64,000 nt of DNA from Raffaelea ambrosiae (lineage: Eukaryota; Ascomycota; Sordariomycetes; Ophiostomatales; Ophiostomataceae): NCBI GenBank assembly GCA_002778195.1, contig PCDI01000011.1:101921-165920 (forward strand), written 5' to 3'. The position numbers and the translations under genes were made by a program. The notes beneath the pieces were generated by a model, which was not told the origin of the DNA, did not search any database, and worked only from the letters and a program-made list of their open reading frames with translations. Positions within the stretch are counted from its first letter, which is position 1. Every line of letters starts with the position of its first letter. Positions 22,926-34,514 of this stretch are shown one piece after another.

Positions 22926-23602
22926 ATGTTGCCGTAACAGGGAGTCGGAGCACGGGACAACGGGATGAGAATGCAGGCAGCCCCCCCTCGTCCCCCCCCG
23001 GCACAACCCGATGAAAAGCGTGTACAGCATGGACACCTTGGGGACGCAACGAGGATGTGGTGAAAGGGGAGGCTGAGGTAAGACGGAGGCAGACAGCCAT
23101 GTGGACCTGAAAGTGCAATTGAGGGGAGCGGGCCAGACAATTGGCAGGCAGTTAGTTGGCAGGCAGTTGGCCGGCACCTGCATTTCATGTAGACGTACAA
23201 GTAGAATAAGATGACGAATCGTTGGTGGCGTTGCATTTCCTGTGTTTGGCTCCTGTTTGGTTCCTGTTTGACCCAGTCTGGTTTCGGTTCCTTGCTCCAA
23301 CTGGGTATTGCTCAACACTGCCATACTGCTCCATCCTGTCAGGCTTTGTTTCCAGTGACACTTGGGCTTGTTTGGATCGCAAAGAAAGGCGCCATCCAAG
23401 TGCGCTTGGTCTCTTCTACGCTGCAGGCATTCCGCACTCTCGGACGGCGAATGATATGGAAAATGTCTCATCTTTATATATGTATTCCGAAAAATAAAAG
23501 AAGTCATAAAAATAGAACTAAAAAAATGTAATCAACTCCGTTGTTTTTGCTTGCTTTCGTTTGCTTGGGGGGGGGCGTCGTGATTTTCCCAATCTATGCT
23601 CT
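22926..23602. other. Intergenic between convergent permease and nitroreductase genes
   Basis: 677 bp. It contains C runs at 22981-23001, a GGCAGGCAGTT duplication (about 23140-23172), a TTCCTGTTTG-type repeat (about 23235-23272) and AATAAA at 23493-23498, a possible poly(A) signal for the permease transcript. No gene is seen. Confidence 0.55.
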
Positions 23603-24027
23603 TTACGCGCCGTACACCTTGTAGATCTCCTCAATGGGCTTGAACTCCTTGGGGCCAGCCTCGCCGGCGCGGCCGCCAAAGACCAGCTGGGCATTGAGCT
23701 TCCAGGTGGCGGGCACGCTCCAGGTCTCCTGGACCTTGGCGTCGACCAGGGGGTTGTAGTGCTGGAGGTTGGCGCCGAGGCCCTCGGCCTCGAGAGCGGT
23801 CCAGATGGCCCACTGCAGCATGCCGACGGACTGGGTGGCCCAGACGGGGAAGCGGTCGGCGTAGATGGCGAACTTGGCCTGCATGCCCTCGACGACGGTC
23901 TGGTCCTCGAAGAAGAGAACCTGGGGGGGGTATTAGCGAGGAACGAGAGAGACAACAACAAATAACAAATAACAACAAAATAACAACAAAAGGACAACAA
24001 CAAAAGGACAACAACAAAACAACAACA

Positions 24028-24063
<36 letters not shown>

Positions 24064-24560
24064 CGGGGGGCTCAGGCACGTACACTGCCTGCACCGGCCT
24101 TGAAGGCGGCCAGCTTCTGGGCGGTGCTGGCGAACTGCTCGGCCGGGACGATGGCCTTGAGCACATCCGACGTCAGGTCCCAGAACTTCTCGTGCTCGGC
24201 GCCAAAGAGGACGACGACGCGGTTGGACTGGGAGTTGAAGCTGCTGGGCACGTGCTTCAGAGCGGCCTTGACGATCTCCTCGACGCGCGCGTTGGAGATG
24301 GGGATCTTGTTGGTGAGGCCGTAGTACGTGCGGCGGGCCTCGGCCAGCTCGAGCAGGGTGTCGGCGCCCTTGGTAGCCATTGTGCGGACAGACGAAACAG
24401 AGGGAGAATAGGTACGGAAGGGTGGTGAGGCAGCTTTGCGGGCGGCAAAGGAGCTGGCGGCGAGGGGTAGAAGAGACGAGGGGTTCTTGGGCAGGAAAGT
24501 CTTGAGGTTGGAGGAGAGCTTCACCGTGGTGGCGAGAGAACGGACAGAGGAAGGGTTCAT
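23603..24560 (-). CDS. Frm2/Hbn1-like nitroreductase family protein
   Basis: FMN-dependent nitroreductase of the fungal Frm2/Hbn1 group, linked in yeast to oxidative stress and fatty-acid signalling; it can reduce nitro compounds and possibly free flavin with NAD(P)H. Exons 24560-24084 and 23920-23603 give 264 aa. From the internal Met61 (24380) the product is 204 aa, close to Frm2's 193. Family stretches: LLELAEARRTYYGLTN, EEIVKAALKHVPSSFNSQSNRVVVL, HEKFWD, VLFFEDQTVVEGMQAKF, FPVWATQSVGMLQWAIWTALEAEGLGANLQHYNP and C-terminal FGGRAGEAGPKEF. Residues 1-60 have no Asp or Glu and are rich in Ser, Arg and Lys, which fits a mitochondrial presequence. A TATATA lies 45 bp before the first ATG. The 163-nt intron holds CAA repeats and ends in C8 before the AG. 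Confidence 0.9.
23953..24064. repeat. AAC/AACAAA microsatellite in nitroreductase intron
   Basis: About 110 bp of AACAACAAA-type repeats ending in twelve or so pure CAA triplets. In the gene's direction it is a GTT/TTTG array filling most of the intron. Confidence 0.85.
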
Positions 24561-27276
24561 TGGAAGAGACGAGAGAAGGGAAAGAGAGGAGGGGAGAGGA
24601 GGGGATATATACTGTTTTTTTATGGGAGGAGGAGGGGGGGGGGGATGGAGAAGAGACGAGGAGAGGGGTGTGTGTGAGAGATGTGTAAGGTACAGTGGAA
24701 GCGGGAGGGGGGTGTTCCTTTTTGACACGTTGAGGTTGGGGTGTGCTAGGATCGTAGCTATATGGCGGTACAGAGCAGAGAGGAAATAGTCAATATCAGA
24801 GAATACTACCACACCGGAAGAAGAATATCGAGAAGAAGGGGGGCCGAGGGGTATAAAGGTAGAGAGGGGTGGGTTTGGAGGGGAATGGGCCTTCGCCGTG
24901 CGTACTCCGTAGTTAGTGGTTCTTGGGACGACGAGAGACAATGAGAGGCATGCCAAAGCAGAACAGCAGAGAAGCTGCTGGAGACGAGCTGGTCCCAGAG
25001 GGAACGTCCAGTCGTCTTACTTAATCCTTCGTAATGCAGCCTACCCACGGGTTTAGACCGGCGAAAGCGGAGCCCGAGCCGGACGAAGACAAGGGCCCCA
25101 AGGGAGCAAATCAAGCCATGGACGACGGGGCCCAGAGGCTACGAGTCTTCCGTGTAGCAACTAGCTGGATCGCAAATGCAGCCATTGTGTGGTGCCTTGC
25201 CGGCGGTGGGGGGGGGGCCAAGGGGGGTGGGCTGCGCAAAGCTCGATATATCCGGGACCCGTGGCAGGAGACACTCGTGGAAGGACAGAAAAGCACAGAA
25301 AAGCACAGAAAAGCACCCAGACACCCCTATATTCAAACCAAAAACAAAAGAAGAACCATTCACAAAACAGAACGGTGGGCGTCCAGCACGGCTACGGCCT
25401 GTTGCTCGCTATTATCCGGAGTGCCAATGGACGTTCGGCGGGTTCGTGGTGAGGCTCTTGAGGTACCTTCCCCATCCGGGTGTGTGCGCGTGTACATGGC
25501 TCACCGGCAAGATACCGCGTGTACTCTTGTACCCTTTGCAACCAGGGGCGGAGCCGGTATTCCGGGGTGGGCTTTTTTTTTTTTTTTTTAATAATGGGAG
25601 CGCTGATTACAAAGGATGCGAAATCAAAATCGAGGGCCTTCAGAATTTAAAAAAAAAAAAAAAAACTCCGATGACCCCTCCTCGGGCTTGATAACTTATC
25701 GCTAATCCATCAATTGCCCCGCTCTCTGTCCGGCCCCCCCTCCAGCCTTCTCTAGCTTTCTTTTTTTTTTTGCTTCTCCCCTTCTCTTGAGCTCCGGCTC
25801 GCCTGTCCCCTTTGTAAGCCTGCGAGCTAAACACGAATCAACCAGGCCAAGAGATGGAGATGTGCAGATGTGACAGTTTCTTTGGGGGGGGGGGTGTTTC
25901 TTTGGCTGCTCCCCCAACGTCGCCCCGAAATAAGCGTCTGACGGCACCAGCCTCTTCCCACCCACCCGGCTTTGCCAATGCCGGACGGCGACTGTGGAAA
26001 ACCTCTCGAAAGCCCGTCTTGCTCCCTCTTTGGGCAAGTCAGCACGTCGCGTCATGTGACGCCTCCGTTGCGTATGTGTGACTCGCAAAATCTCGCCTGG
26101 GACACACACTCCGTGTGGCCCTTGGCCAGACAGCCAGTCGTGCTGCGATGCTCTGTAGGAATGCTACGCCCGAGAAAGCCACAGGCATGCCATGCATGCT
26201 AGACTTCAACCACGGCCTATCACCTCTTGTCACGACATGCCACTCCGCCGATTGCGTGCTATGTACTCTCCACTGTCCACACTGTGTTGCAGAACCGTCC
26301 CTCAGGTTTGGCTGCCGCGAGACGTGTCCCAGTGGCTACAGAGATACATCTGTTCATTCTGCGTAGCCGGGTGTAAGCAAGCAGTATCTTTGGCGGGGGG
26401 CAGGCATCCAATCCCGTACATTCCGAGCTGACAATTCCGACCACTCCAATGCACGTACGGGAACAAGTCGTGTACTATCAAAATCCATGTTTCTGTCTCT
26501 CAAAAAGACAACATTATGTACATGTTCGAGCTAAGCTTGTGTGCTGTAACTAATACTAATACTATGACGACGCAGCGAATTAAAGGGGTGGTGGAAACAA
26601 AAACGAAAAGAAAAAAAACCCAGACTTGGTTCCGCCGGCAGGCATTCCGTTCGAGCCCAAGCAACGTGCAAAACAAGACTGCGGAAACACGGATGTGGCA
26701 GGGAAGAAAAGAAAAGGCAAATAAAAAACGCAGTCCCTAACGCCAGTTGTACCTGGTTATATGTTTTTTTTTGTTCGTCTCGTAGTGTGGCCCATTTCTA
26801 AAAAGAGAAAAACAAAACAAAAAGAAAAAAGACAAGACAAAACAAAATTCCAAGTTTCTCTATGCCGGGGGGGGGGGACAGCCTCGCTGCTGCCGAGAAT
26901 GCCATTTTCGTGTTTCTTTTTTTGTAAGCCGTCCTTTCTCATGCAGTAAAAATCCGTCAACTCATATCAATAGTGTCCCCCGAATGCTCTGGGTATCCTC
27001 CCCATGGGTGGTCTAAAAGGGTAATTTGGCAATGCTGGTGGTGGGTGAGGAACGAGGTTCGAAGAAGAAGGCAAAATACAATGTAATGGGGAGGTAGAAA
27101 GGTGAATCAAAGGGGGGGGGAGGAGCAAAAACAAGCAGGTATGTATGCCCAAGGACAACCATCCAGACAGAAAGACAACTCATTTGGTTGAAGCAGTTGG
27201 GGGGGTTGGAACAACATTGCTGAGCAAAATTGTCGAGCAGTATTGTCCAAGATCGCCCAGCATCGCCGCAGAGCAT
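24561..27276. other. Intergenic: nitroreductase promoter side and downstream of the FAD reductase
   Basis: 2.7 kb without a supported gene. It contains G runs at 24636-24647 and 25207-25216, a 3-copy 10-mer ACAGAAAAGC (25285-25314), a TACTCCGTA at 24903, T and A homopolymers (25567-25580, 25649-25665, 25762-25770) and purine-rich DNA at 26795-26845. Frames up to 185 codons are compositional. Confidence 0.5.
24605..24611 (-). promoter_or_regulatory. TATA-box candidate of the nitroreductase gene
   Basis: TATATAT centred about 48 bp upstream of the first ATG (24560). At typical fungal TATA-to-start distances, transcripts would begin near or just after that ATG, so part of the mRNA could lack it and start translation at Met61. 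Confidence 0.45.
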
Positions 27277-29604
27277 TTACCACGTCTCGGCCGTGTACTG
27301 ACCGGCGTCCTTCTTGAGGTTCCAGAACTTCTCGGCCTCTTCGCGGCCGAGATTGCCCTTCTGCATGGCCACGTCGATGAGCGCCTCGTGCACGCCCTCG
27401 CCCATGCCCCGGGTGCTGCCGCACACAAAGATGCGGCCGTCGACCGAGTTGATCACGTACCAGACAAGGTCCGCCTGGTGCCGCACCTCCTCCTGGACAT
27501 AGCGGCCGTGTCCGCGCCGGCTCTCGACCACCCGCTTGACCTCGTCCTCGTGCACGCCCCATTCGCCGCTGTACAGCTCGTCCACCAGCGAGTCGCGGAT
27601 GCCCTGCAGCACCCACACCTTGTTGGCGCAGTTGGCCGTCTTCAGCCGCCGCTGCACGAAGCCGCGGAACGGCGCGATGCCCACGCCCGCACCGATCAGC
27701 AGCATGGGCCCGTCGGGCACAAACTGCTTGGCCAGCGGGTTGGCCATCAGGCCCTTGAACATGGGCACGTACAGCTCCGGCTCCTCGCCGCGCTTGCGGG
27801 CGTCCAGGAACCGGAGAGCCTGGCGCTCAAAGAAGCCCGAGCCGATGCCCGTCCGCCTGCCGTCGCGCCAGTCCTCCGACTCATGAACGGTGACGGCAAT
27901 CTCGATGACACGCCGGGCCTTGCCGTTGAACTGCTCGTACGAGTCGTGCGGGTCGTTGGACAGCGAGTAGAAGCGCGGCATCTGCTGGTGCAGGATCGAC
28001 AGCAGCGCGTCCAGTGGCGGCTTGGCGCTCGGGAAGGCGTGCAGCATCTGCAGGAGCGAGATGTGCGGGCCCGTGCGGAAGTCGCAGAACGCGCCCTGGC
28101 CCTCGGCCGAGCACAGATACAGCAGCACCTTCTTCTCGTCCTCGGCCGAGGCGTACTCGGCCAGGATGCGCAGCAGCTGCTTCGTCGGCGGGTACGACTG
28201 CACGTCCGAGCACCACGTCAGCAGGTCGCGGCGGGTCGTGACCAGCTCGCGCGCCATCTCGTCGCCCCAGACCGTGGGCCAGCGGCCCTTGGTGGTGCGC
28301 AGGAGGACCGGCTTGTCGCGCAGGAACCGCGGCACCAGGAGCACGTCCAGGAGCTCCTCGACCACCTTGGCGTCGGTGGGAGCCACGACGCCGATGGCGC
28401 CGCCGACCCGGAAGTCGCGCATCTCGCCAGCCGGGTAGTCGGTGACGTCCAGGTCGAAGTGGTATGTGCGCTTCTCGGCCCCCGGCTGGGTCAGCTCGCG
28501 GGCGTTGTGGATGCGGGCGGGGTAGACGTGGAATGGTGGGTGGGGCTGGACAAAGTACGGCGGCTGGATGGTGGTGTCCAGCTTGGGCAGCTCTTCCGGC
28601 TCAGACTGGAAGACCAGGCTTTGCAGGCCCTTGAGGAGCTCCTCCTCCTTCTCGTCGGCCTCCGCCGTCTTTTCTTCTTTCTTGTCCTTGTGGTCGTCGC
28701 CGGATTCCTTGTCTGCCGCGGTCAGCTCGGCAGCTGCGGCTGGCTCAGCTACGATTGTCGGTGTCGGTGTCGTGTTTGTGCTCTCGATTTGTTCCGTCTT
28801 GTCCTCCTCGGCCTCTTCTCCGAGCGAGATGCCCGAGTCGGTGTGGGCGAGAGGGGCCGGGAAAGTGGGTGTGACGGGCCCGGAGACGACAGTGGGTTCT
28901 GTCGGCAGTGTTTCCACCTGTGCAGGCTTTTGTGTAAGCTCCTGGGAAGTCTCCTGGGAAGTCTCGGGGACTGGCTCGGGGACTCCCTCGGGGACGTGGT
29001 CAGCAGGCTCCTTGGCTGTCTCTGGAGAGACTTTGAATGGCGCCTTGACAGTCTCTTGGGAATTCTGGGAATCCTGGCTCTTGGAACCAGTCCGGTCAGG
29101 AACAGGCAGCAGGAACGCTGTCTGCTCAGGAAGCTCAGCCACCGCGGTCAGCGCGGTGGGGACCCGGTCGATCTTCAGCTGCAGCGACCGGTAGGCGTCG
29201 TTGTCCGGGAGCGAGACGCTCTCGTACTTGACGCCACCCGAGCCGGAGTCCAGGGTCATGCAGCATCCGCCGCCGCAGCAGCGGGTGATCAATTGGGTGC
29301 TGGACTCGCCGGTAATGCGGCGCACGTCCGTGGCATTGCGGGCAATCAGATGGGTCGAGGCCCGGCGCCGGCGCGGGTTGGTCATGCCGGTGTAGTCCTC
29401 GGCCACGGACACGCCGTCCTCGTAGTCGTCGTGCTCGTCGCCGGACTCGGAGTACGTCAGGGACGGCGCAATGGACGGTGCGCGCGCGCCGCCGGGCAGA
29501 CTGTCCGAGGCTGCCGCAGCGGTAGCCGCGGCGGCCGCCACGGCGGCGGCGGCCTCCTCGGCGAAGATCTGGCTCAGCCGAGCATGGGCCACGTCGGTCG
29601 ACAT
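27277..29604 (-). CDS. FAD/NADPH-binding reductase of the P450-reductase/sulfite-reductase type, lacking a flavodoxin domain
   Basis: Predicted 775-aa single-exon flavoprotein. Residues about 355-775 form a ferredoxin-NADP+ reductase-type module: HNARELTQPGAEKRTYHFDLDV, RVGGAIGVVAP, FAD-binding RFYSLSN (544-550, the RxYSxxS motif), GSGFFERQALRFL, the nucleotide motif GAGVGIAPFRGF (638-649), VCGSTRGMGEGV (727-738) and a C-terminal aromatic Trp775, as in P450 reductases. There is no FMN/flavodoxin domain. Instead residues 1-345 are disordered, Ala-rich at first, with an unusual cysteine motif RCCGGGCCM (108-116). The frame is open to an ATG at 29940; I chose 29604 because the extra 112 residues are Arg/Ser-rich and leader-like. 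It may transfer electrons from NADPH to flavin, heme or an unknown partner; the partner is not evident. Confidence 0.82.
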   Translation of the reverse strand: MSTDVAHARLSQIFAEEAAAAVAAAAATAAAASDSLPGGARAPSIAPSLTYSESGDEHDDYEDGVSVAEDYTGMTNPRRRRASTHLIARNATDVRRITGESSTQLITRCCGGGCCMTLDSGSGGVKYESVSLPDNDAYRSLQLKIDRVPTALTAVAELPEQTAFLLPVPDRTGSKSQDSQNSQETVKAPFKVSPETAKEPADHVPEGVPEPVPETSQETSQELTQKPAQVETLPTEPTVVSGPVTPTFPAPLAHTDSGISLGEEAEEDKTEQIESTNTTPTPTIVAEPAAAAELTAADKESGDDHKDKKEEKTAEADEKEEELLKGLQSLVFQSEPEELPKLDTTIQPPYFVQPHPPFHVYPARIHNARELTQPGAEKRTYHFDLDVTDYPAGEMRDFRVGGAIGVVAPTDAKVVEELLDVLLVPRFLRDKPVLLRTTKGRWPTVWGDEMARELVTTRRDLLTWCSDVQSYPPTKQLLRILAEYASAEDEKKVLLYLCSAEGQGAFCDFRTGPHISLLQMLHAFPSAKPPLDALLSILHQQMPRFYSLSNDPHDSYEQFNGKARRVIEIAVTVHESEDWRDGRRTGIGSGFFERQALRFLDARKRGEEPELYVPMFKGLMANPLAKQFVPDGPMLLIGAGVGIAPFRGFVQRRLKTANCANKVWVLQGIRDSLVDELYSGEWGVHEDEVKRVVESRRGHGRYVQEEVRHQADLVWYVINSVDGRIFVCGSTRGMGEGVHEALIDVAMQKGNLGREEAEKFWNLKKDAGQYTAETW

Positions 29605-31135
29605 GGCGATGCGGTCGCAGAGCGGACGGAGGGAGCGGCGGAGAAGGAGGAAGAGGAAGCCGTAGAAGCGGCGGTAGCAGGCCGCAATGGGGAGACAGGC
29701 GGCGAGGTCGAGGTCGAGGCGACGGGGAGGGGGCCCGGCCAGCAGGACGCGCAGCGGGGGGGCGAGGTCTGAGAGCGAGTGGAAGCGCGATCTAGGAACG
29801 TGGACGCATGGCGAGGCTCGGCGGCGGGCGAGGACGGCGGAGAGGCGGGTTGGGGAGGAAGAAGACGAGCGGGAGCGAAGTGAGGCCAGGTTGGGGGGCC
29901 AGGAGGACGTCGCGCTTTTAAAGAGCGGGACGAGACACACAGGGAGACAGGGGGGGGGAGGGTTCCAATTATAAAGGATACTCGGACCTGGCCAACGAGG
30001 CTCCTGGAGGGGGGGGGTGATAAGCTATGGGGTGGCGTGAGGGCGCGGTGAGGTTGAGGAGCAGAAAGGGTGTGTGTCAGGGAGAGACGAGGAGAAGTCA
30101 AAGGAAATCCGTCGAGGCTAATAAATGTGGGCTGGACGGAGCGCTAAGAGCGTTGGCCCTGTGTGGGCAACTACTGCTATGTAGCGAATACTCTATGTCT
30201 CTGCATGGGAAAGCATGCTTGCGACGACCGATATGGCAGGAGTGGCCGTGCTGGGCTCACTGGGCCGCGGCCTCGCGCTTTCCGGTTCTGGCCGTGGGCG
30301 ATGGGGAACAAAAAAAAGAAGAAAAAAAAAATTCAGGGCACAGAAAGGCAAAAAACGCTCGCGCATGTAGTGCCCAGTGCGCTGCACCGTGCTGCGCAAT
30401 GGCACAAGCCGCAACGTCGACCAGTACCGCAACCAGGCGCGGATCCCTGCCCCTTCAGCGCTTCTTGGGCACTGCAGAATGAGCCATCTGACGGGGGGCG
30501 CCATCGGACGCGAGAGCCACCTGACCTCCCTCTTCTTCAGCGGCCTGGCTTGTGCGGCCACCCATGCCAGACTCGAGAGCCAGACTCGAGAGGAGGCGGC
30601 TTCCGGTGCGGTGCCATCTACGAGTGGACTGGCATGCGGGCGTTTTCTGCATCTCCATTCCTGCACTCTGGCTCCCTTGTGCATTTCTGCTGCTTCCGGT
30701 GGCTCCATCTCGTCGGCCTCTCTCTCCACTCCTGCGGGCTCGGGCTCAGGCTCAGACTCAGCACCCACAAAAAGCGCCGCCGACGGAGGTCCAGAGATAG
30801 CCAAAGGACAGGCTTCGCATCGCAGATGGGGACAGAACGCGGCCGAGGTGAAAAAAAAAAAGACATAAAGACGAACCCGGCGATGGCCCACTGGCATCCA
30901 CTGGCATGCCCTATCTTTGCTATCTAAGACCGCCGCTCGAGAGCAGCCCCGAAGTCAGGCAACTTTCTTCCTAGTGTCGTGCGGTTGTCGGAAATGAACG
31001 CTAACTATTACACAGTGCCGTGCTGCGGGCGGCCAGGCGGAAGAGCCACGGGGCAGTTGGGGCCGGGATGCTGGAGCCAAGGGCAGGCGGCCAGCAGGTC
31101 TGGGGTCAGCGCAGTATTACGAGCCTGCTGCGAAA

Positions 31136-31177
31136 GCCAGCCAGTCAGCCAGCCAGCCAGCCAGTCAGCCAGCCAGA
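31136..31177. repeat. CAGC/CAGT tetranucleotide repeat
   Basis: About ten tandem units of AGCC with two AGTC variants. Confidence 0.8.
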
Positions 31178-31526
31178 GGAGCCGTTTTTTACGAGCCACC
31201 AACCAGCAGGCAGAACAGCCCAATCGAGACTCCCAACGATTCCAAAGAGGAAAAAGTCACCGCTGAGTCGCCACCGATCGATAATGCCCTCAGTCCCCTC
31301 GCCTCCTCTCTTTCCTCCCTTCTCCTTTCGGCTGTCTGTCTGTCTTGGTTGCCGGTCTCCTCGTCCGCCCGGCTGCACATCCATACAGGTGGGCATCCAT
31401 CAGGCAGCCATCAGATATCCATCAGACATCCATCAGACGTCCATCCACAAGATCTCCATAAGATATCCCTGACACCAATTGTGGCTGGCCTTCATCGAGC
31501 ACCACCACCCGCTGGGCCATCTCCTA

Positions 31527-31629
31527 TCCATTGTGTGTCCATTGTGCATCCATTGTGCATCCATTGTGCATCCATTGCGTATCCATTGCATGTGTACTGC
31601 GTGTGTACTGCGTGTCTACTGCGTGTCCG
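31527..31629. repeat. Degenerate 11-bp minisatellite (CATTGTGCATC type)
   Basis: Three perfect and several diverged copies, passing into a TACTGCGTGTG array. A related ATCCATCAGAC array lies at 31385-31465. Confidence 0.75.
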
Positions 31630-34514
31630 GACCTCTCGCCTCCTCTCGACCCCCCCCTTCGTCGCGCTATACTCCATTTCCCCAAGTCCTATGCAACTCA
31701 GACGTGGCATTGCAGCGCTGCCTCCAACGCTGTTTGGCGGACGCAGATTGCAATATCGCCTTCCCAAATGACGGCACGACAACAGCTTTCCAGGGCGGCG
31801 CCGCCAATTCTCCGACCTCGGCAGCAGGTAGGGGGCCTGGCAGCCAGGAGTCAAGGCCAAGTTGCGTTTGTGGTTGAGGGGGGAGGGGGCGATTGTCTGC
31901 CCCCAGTGTGCAAGGCTCGGCCGACGCCGTACTCATACGGAGTACAAGTTTGCGCATTTTTGATTAGATCAGATAAGATGTCTGGGGTTGACGACTTGGC
32001 TTTGGTGGCAGGTGAGAGTGAAAATTTTTTAATCTCCTTACTAACGTTTCCCCTGCGCCATGTCCTCCTCTGCAGCGCAAAACATTCAAAGCATGAAAAC
32101 ATTAGTTCAAACAGAAAAAATGCAAAGATCTGATAAAATAGCGCCGACAGGGATGGGGCATCCACACCAGCAATAGAGTACACCGTAGCACTGTAGCACA
32201 CCGCAGTCGGGGCCCAGCCATGGACACTGACTTGGGCCAAGCATCTGTAGTGCTTTGGGGGAAGTTTGTTTTCCCACACTCTCCACTTTCGTATACGCGG
32301 GCTGCAGGCTAGCTCTTGGCCGTTTAACCCATCCCAGAACAGGAGCCTTGTTTCATGGCCGCCGGGAACGCGTCTGGATGTTGTTTGTGGCTAATTGCCC
32401 ATCTTGGCTTGTTGGGGCGGATGCGAGCCAGGGGGGCGCTTACACTGCAATGGACGACAGGGTATGTACCAAAAGTACGCGGTAACGGCACGGAGTCGTC
32501 TTGTCTGATGATCTGATAAGATTGTCTGCCCGCCCAGGGATGCACGTGTAGAGTGGTTTTACGCGATGGCGGTGTGCGCGCCCCGGCCGCTGACACGCCC
32601 AAATTGAAAAGAAAACAAAACAAAAACGACCACAGACCAAGGGGGGGCATGTAGCAGGAACACCAGAAGAAAGAAGAAATGAAGGAAAGGAAAAAACAAA
32701 GTGCAAACACCGGTGGCTGCACACCTCGGCGAAAGTACTCGTGACTACGAGTTCTCGTGCTCCAATTGCAGATGCCGGTTCTGGGCAGGCTCCTGCTGGG
32801 GATACACATCCCCGTCCCGTCCGTCCATTGATTGGAAGATGGCAGTAGGAGAAGGAGAGACCAAAAAAAAAACCCAAGCAAAAAGGGGGCGCGACGTTTG
32901 ATGAAGCAACCAGTTCGCCTGCCCAGCACACACACACACACACACACTATGTACATACACCAACACATCCTGGCACGCTACGACCATCGTGCACAGCTAC
33001 CATGTAGCCAGACGGGTATCTGGCAGAGCCTCAAGGCTGGCAAAAGCTACCGTGCGAGTACCTGTCTGTGTCACGCCTTGCATGTCCATCGACCCAGCAT
33101 TGACCCAGCTGGCCGAGTCCTGGGAGAGGTGTCCCACAGCCGCTGGCATTGCCCTCCTTGGCAACCACGATCACCAGCCCAGTGCTACCTCGTGAGTGTC
33201 CCCCCTTGGGGTGCGTCGCCCTTCCCTCCTCCTCCTCCTCCTCCTCCTCCTCCTCCCCGTTATGTGTCACCGTCGGCACCCCCCTCTTCGTCTCGTCCCC
33301 CCTTCGTCCCCTCTTTTATTGCCGACTCTCTCCGACGTTCCAGAAATCCATCTCGGCCCCAGTGTACTAGTTATTGTGTAGTAGGTCCATCGCCATCTGA
33401 CCCTGCAGAACAGGAACATTCCTTCTGCGCAAGGGGGAAGGGGGGACATCACTCCACCACGTGATTGGACGTCTATGTCGGTAAGAGGGCCCGGCACTCG
33501 GGTAGCCAGTCCCTAGGTTCCATCGGTTCCATAGGCTCATTAACGCGTCCGCTCATACGAGCCGGAAGCTGGCCTTCCAGAAGCCAGGGTCGATGATTTG
33601 TGCTGTGTTTGTTTGTTTTTTTCCCGTGCGTCCTGGGATGATGCATCCTGGGAGACGTGTTTGCATGGTTCTCGCTCAATCTCCTACACCGGTAGTTGTG
33701 CATTGCATGCAAGCATACGTATCTGAATACTCGGCGGAGCATTCTCCATCTTTTGGCAAGATAGCTTATTACCTCATTGTGTTTAGTGTTTACAGCATTT
33801 CATTTCGTGTACAGTGTATTAACGGCCACGCTGCGCAGTCGTTGACTAATAGTACTTCCCGCAAACAGTATTTTGCTATGCACACGGCAACTTATGTCTC
33901 CATTCCTCCTTTCACCGCTCCTCCTTCGCAATGGTACTGTTCCACAGTCGGTGAGCCAGGCCCCAGCCCTGTTTGTTTATGGTTGGTGTTTCCGCCAAAG
34001 TGACGCTCGTCCGACGTCGCTTTGCTTTTCAAGGGGCTCAAGAAAGGGGGGGGGAAGAGTCATTGTCCCTTGGCGAAGATCCCAAGAAATTGGTTCAGAC
34101 AATGTTTTTCGGTATCTGCCTGCATGCCTGCGTACTCGTATCCTGCTTTTTTTTTTTTTTTTTTTACCCAATGTCATGTTGTTTTTTGTTGGGATCCAGC
34201 AAAGTGCAAAACAGGCTCGGGCAAGGCGGGCCAGCACAGCACAGTTGCACAAGGCATGAGACACGGCCATGCTCTGATGTCAGAGACAAGGCCAGATGGT
34301 AATTGCTATGTAGTCAAATGACATCTCGCTGGGAAAAATGCCGCCGGGACCAGCAACTACGCCAAATCCGACAGGGCCGAAGGAGCCGAGACCTGACTGC
34401 AGCCCAGACAAGTAGTTCCTCTTCGGAAAACATGCACATGCATCCGTAGTGTGTTTTGGGGGAAGCGAGTTGGAGAAAGGGAGGAGGCGAAAGAAGGCGA
34501 AAGACAGGGGTACA

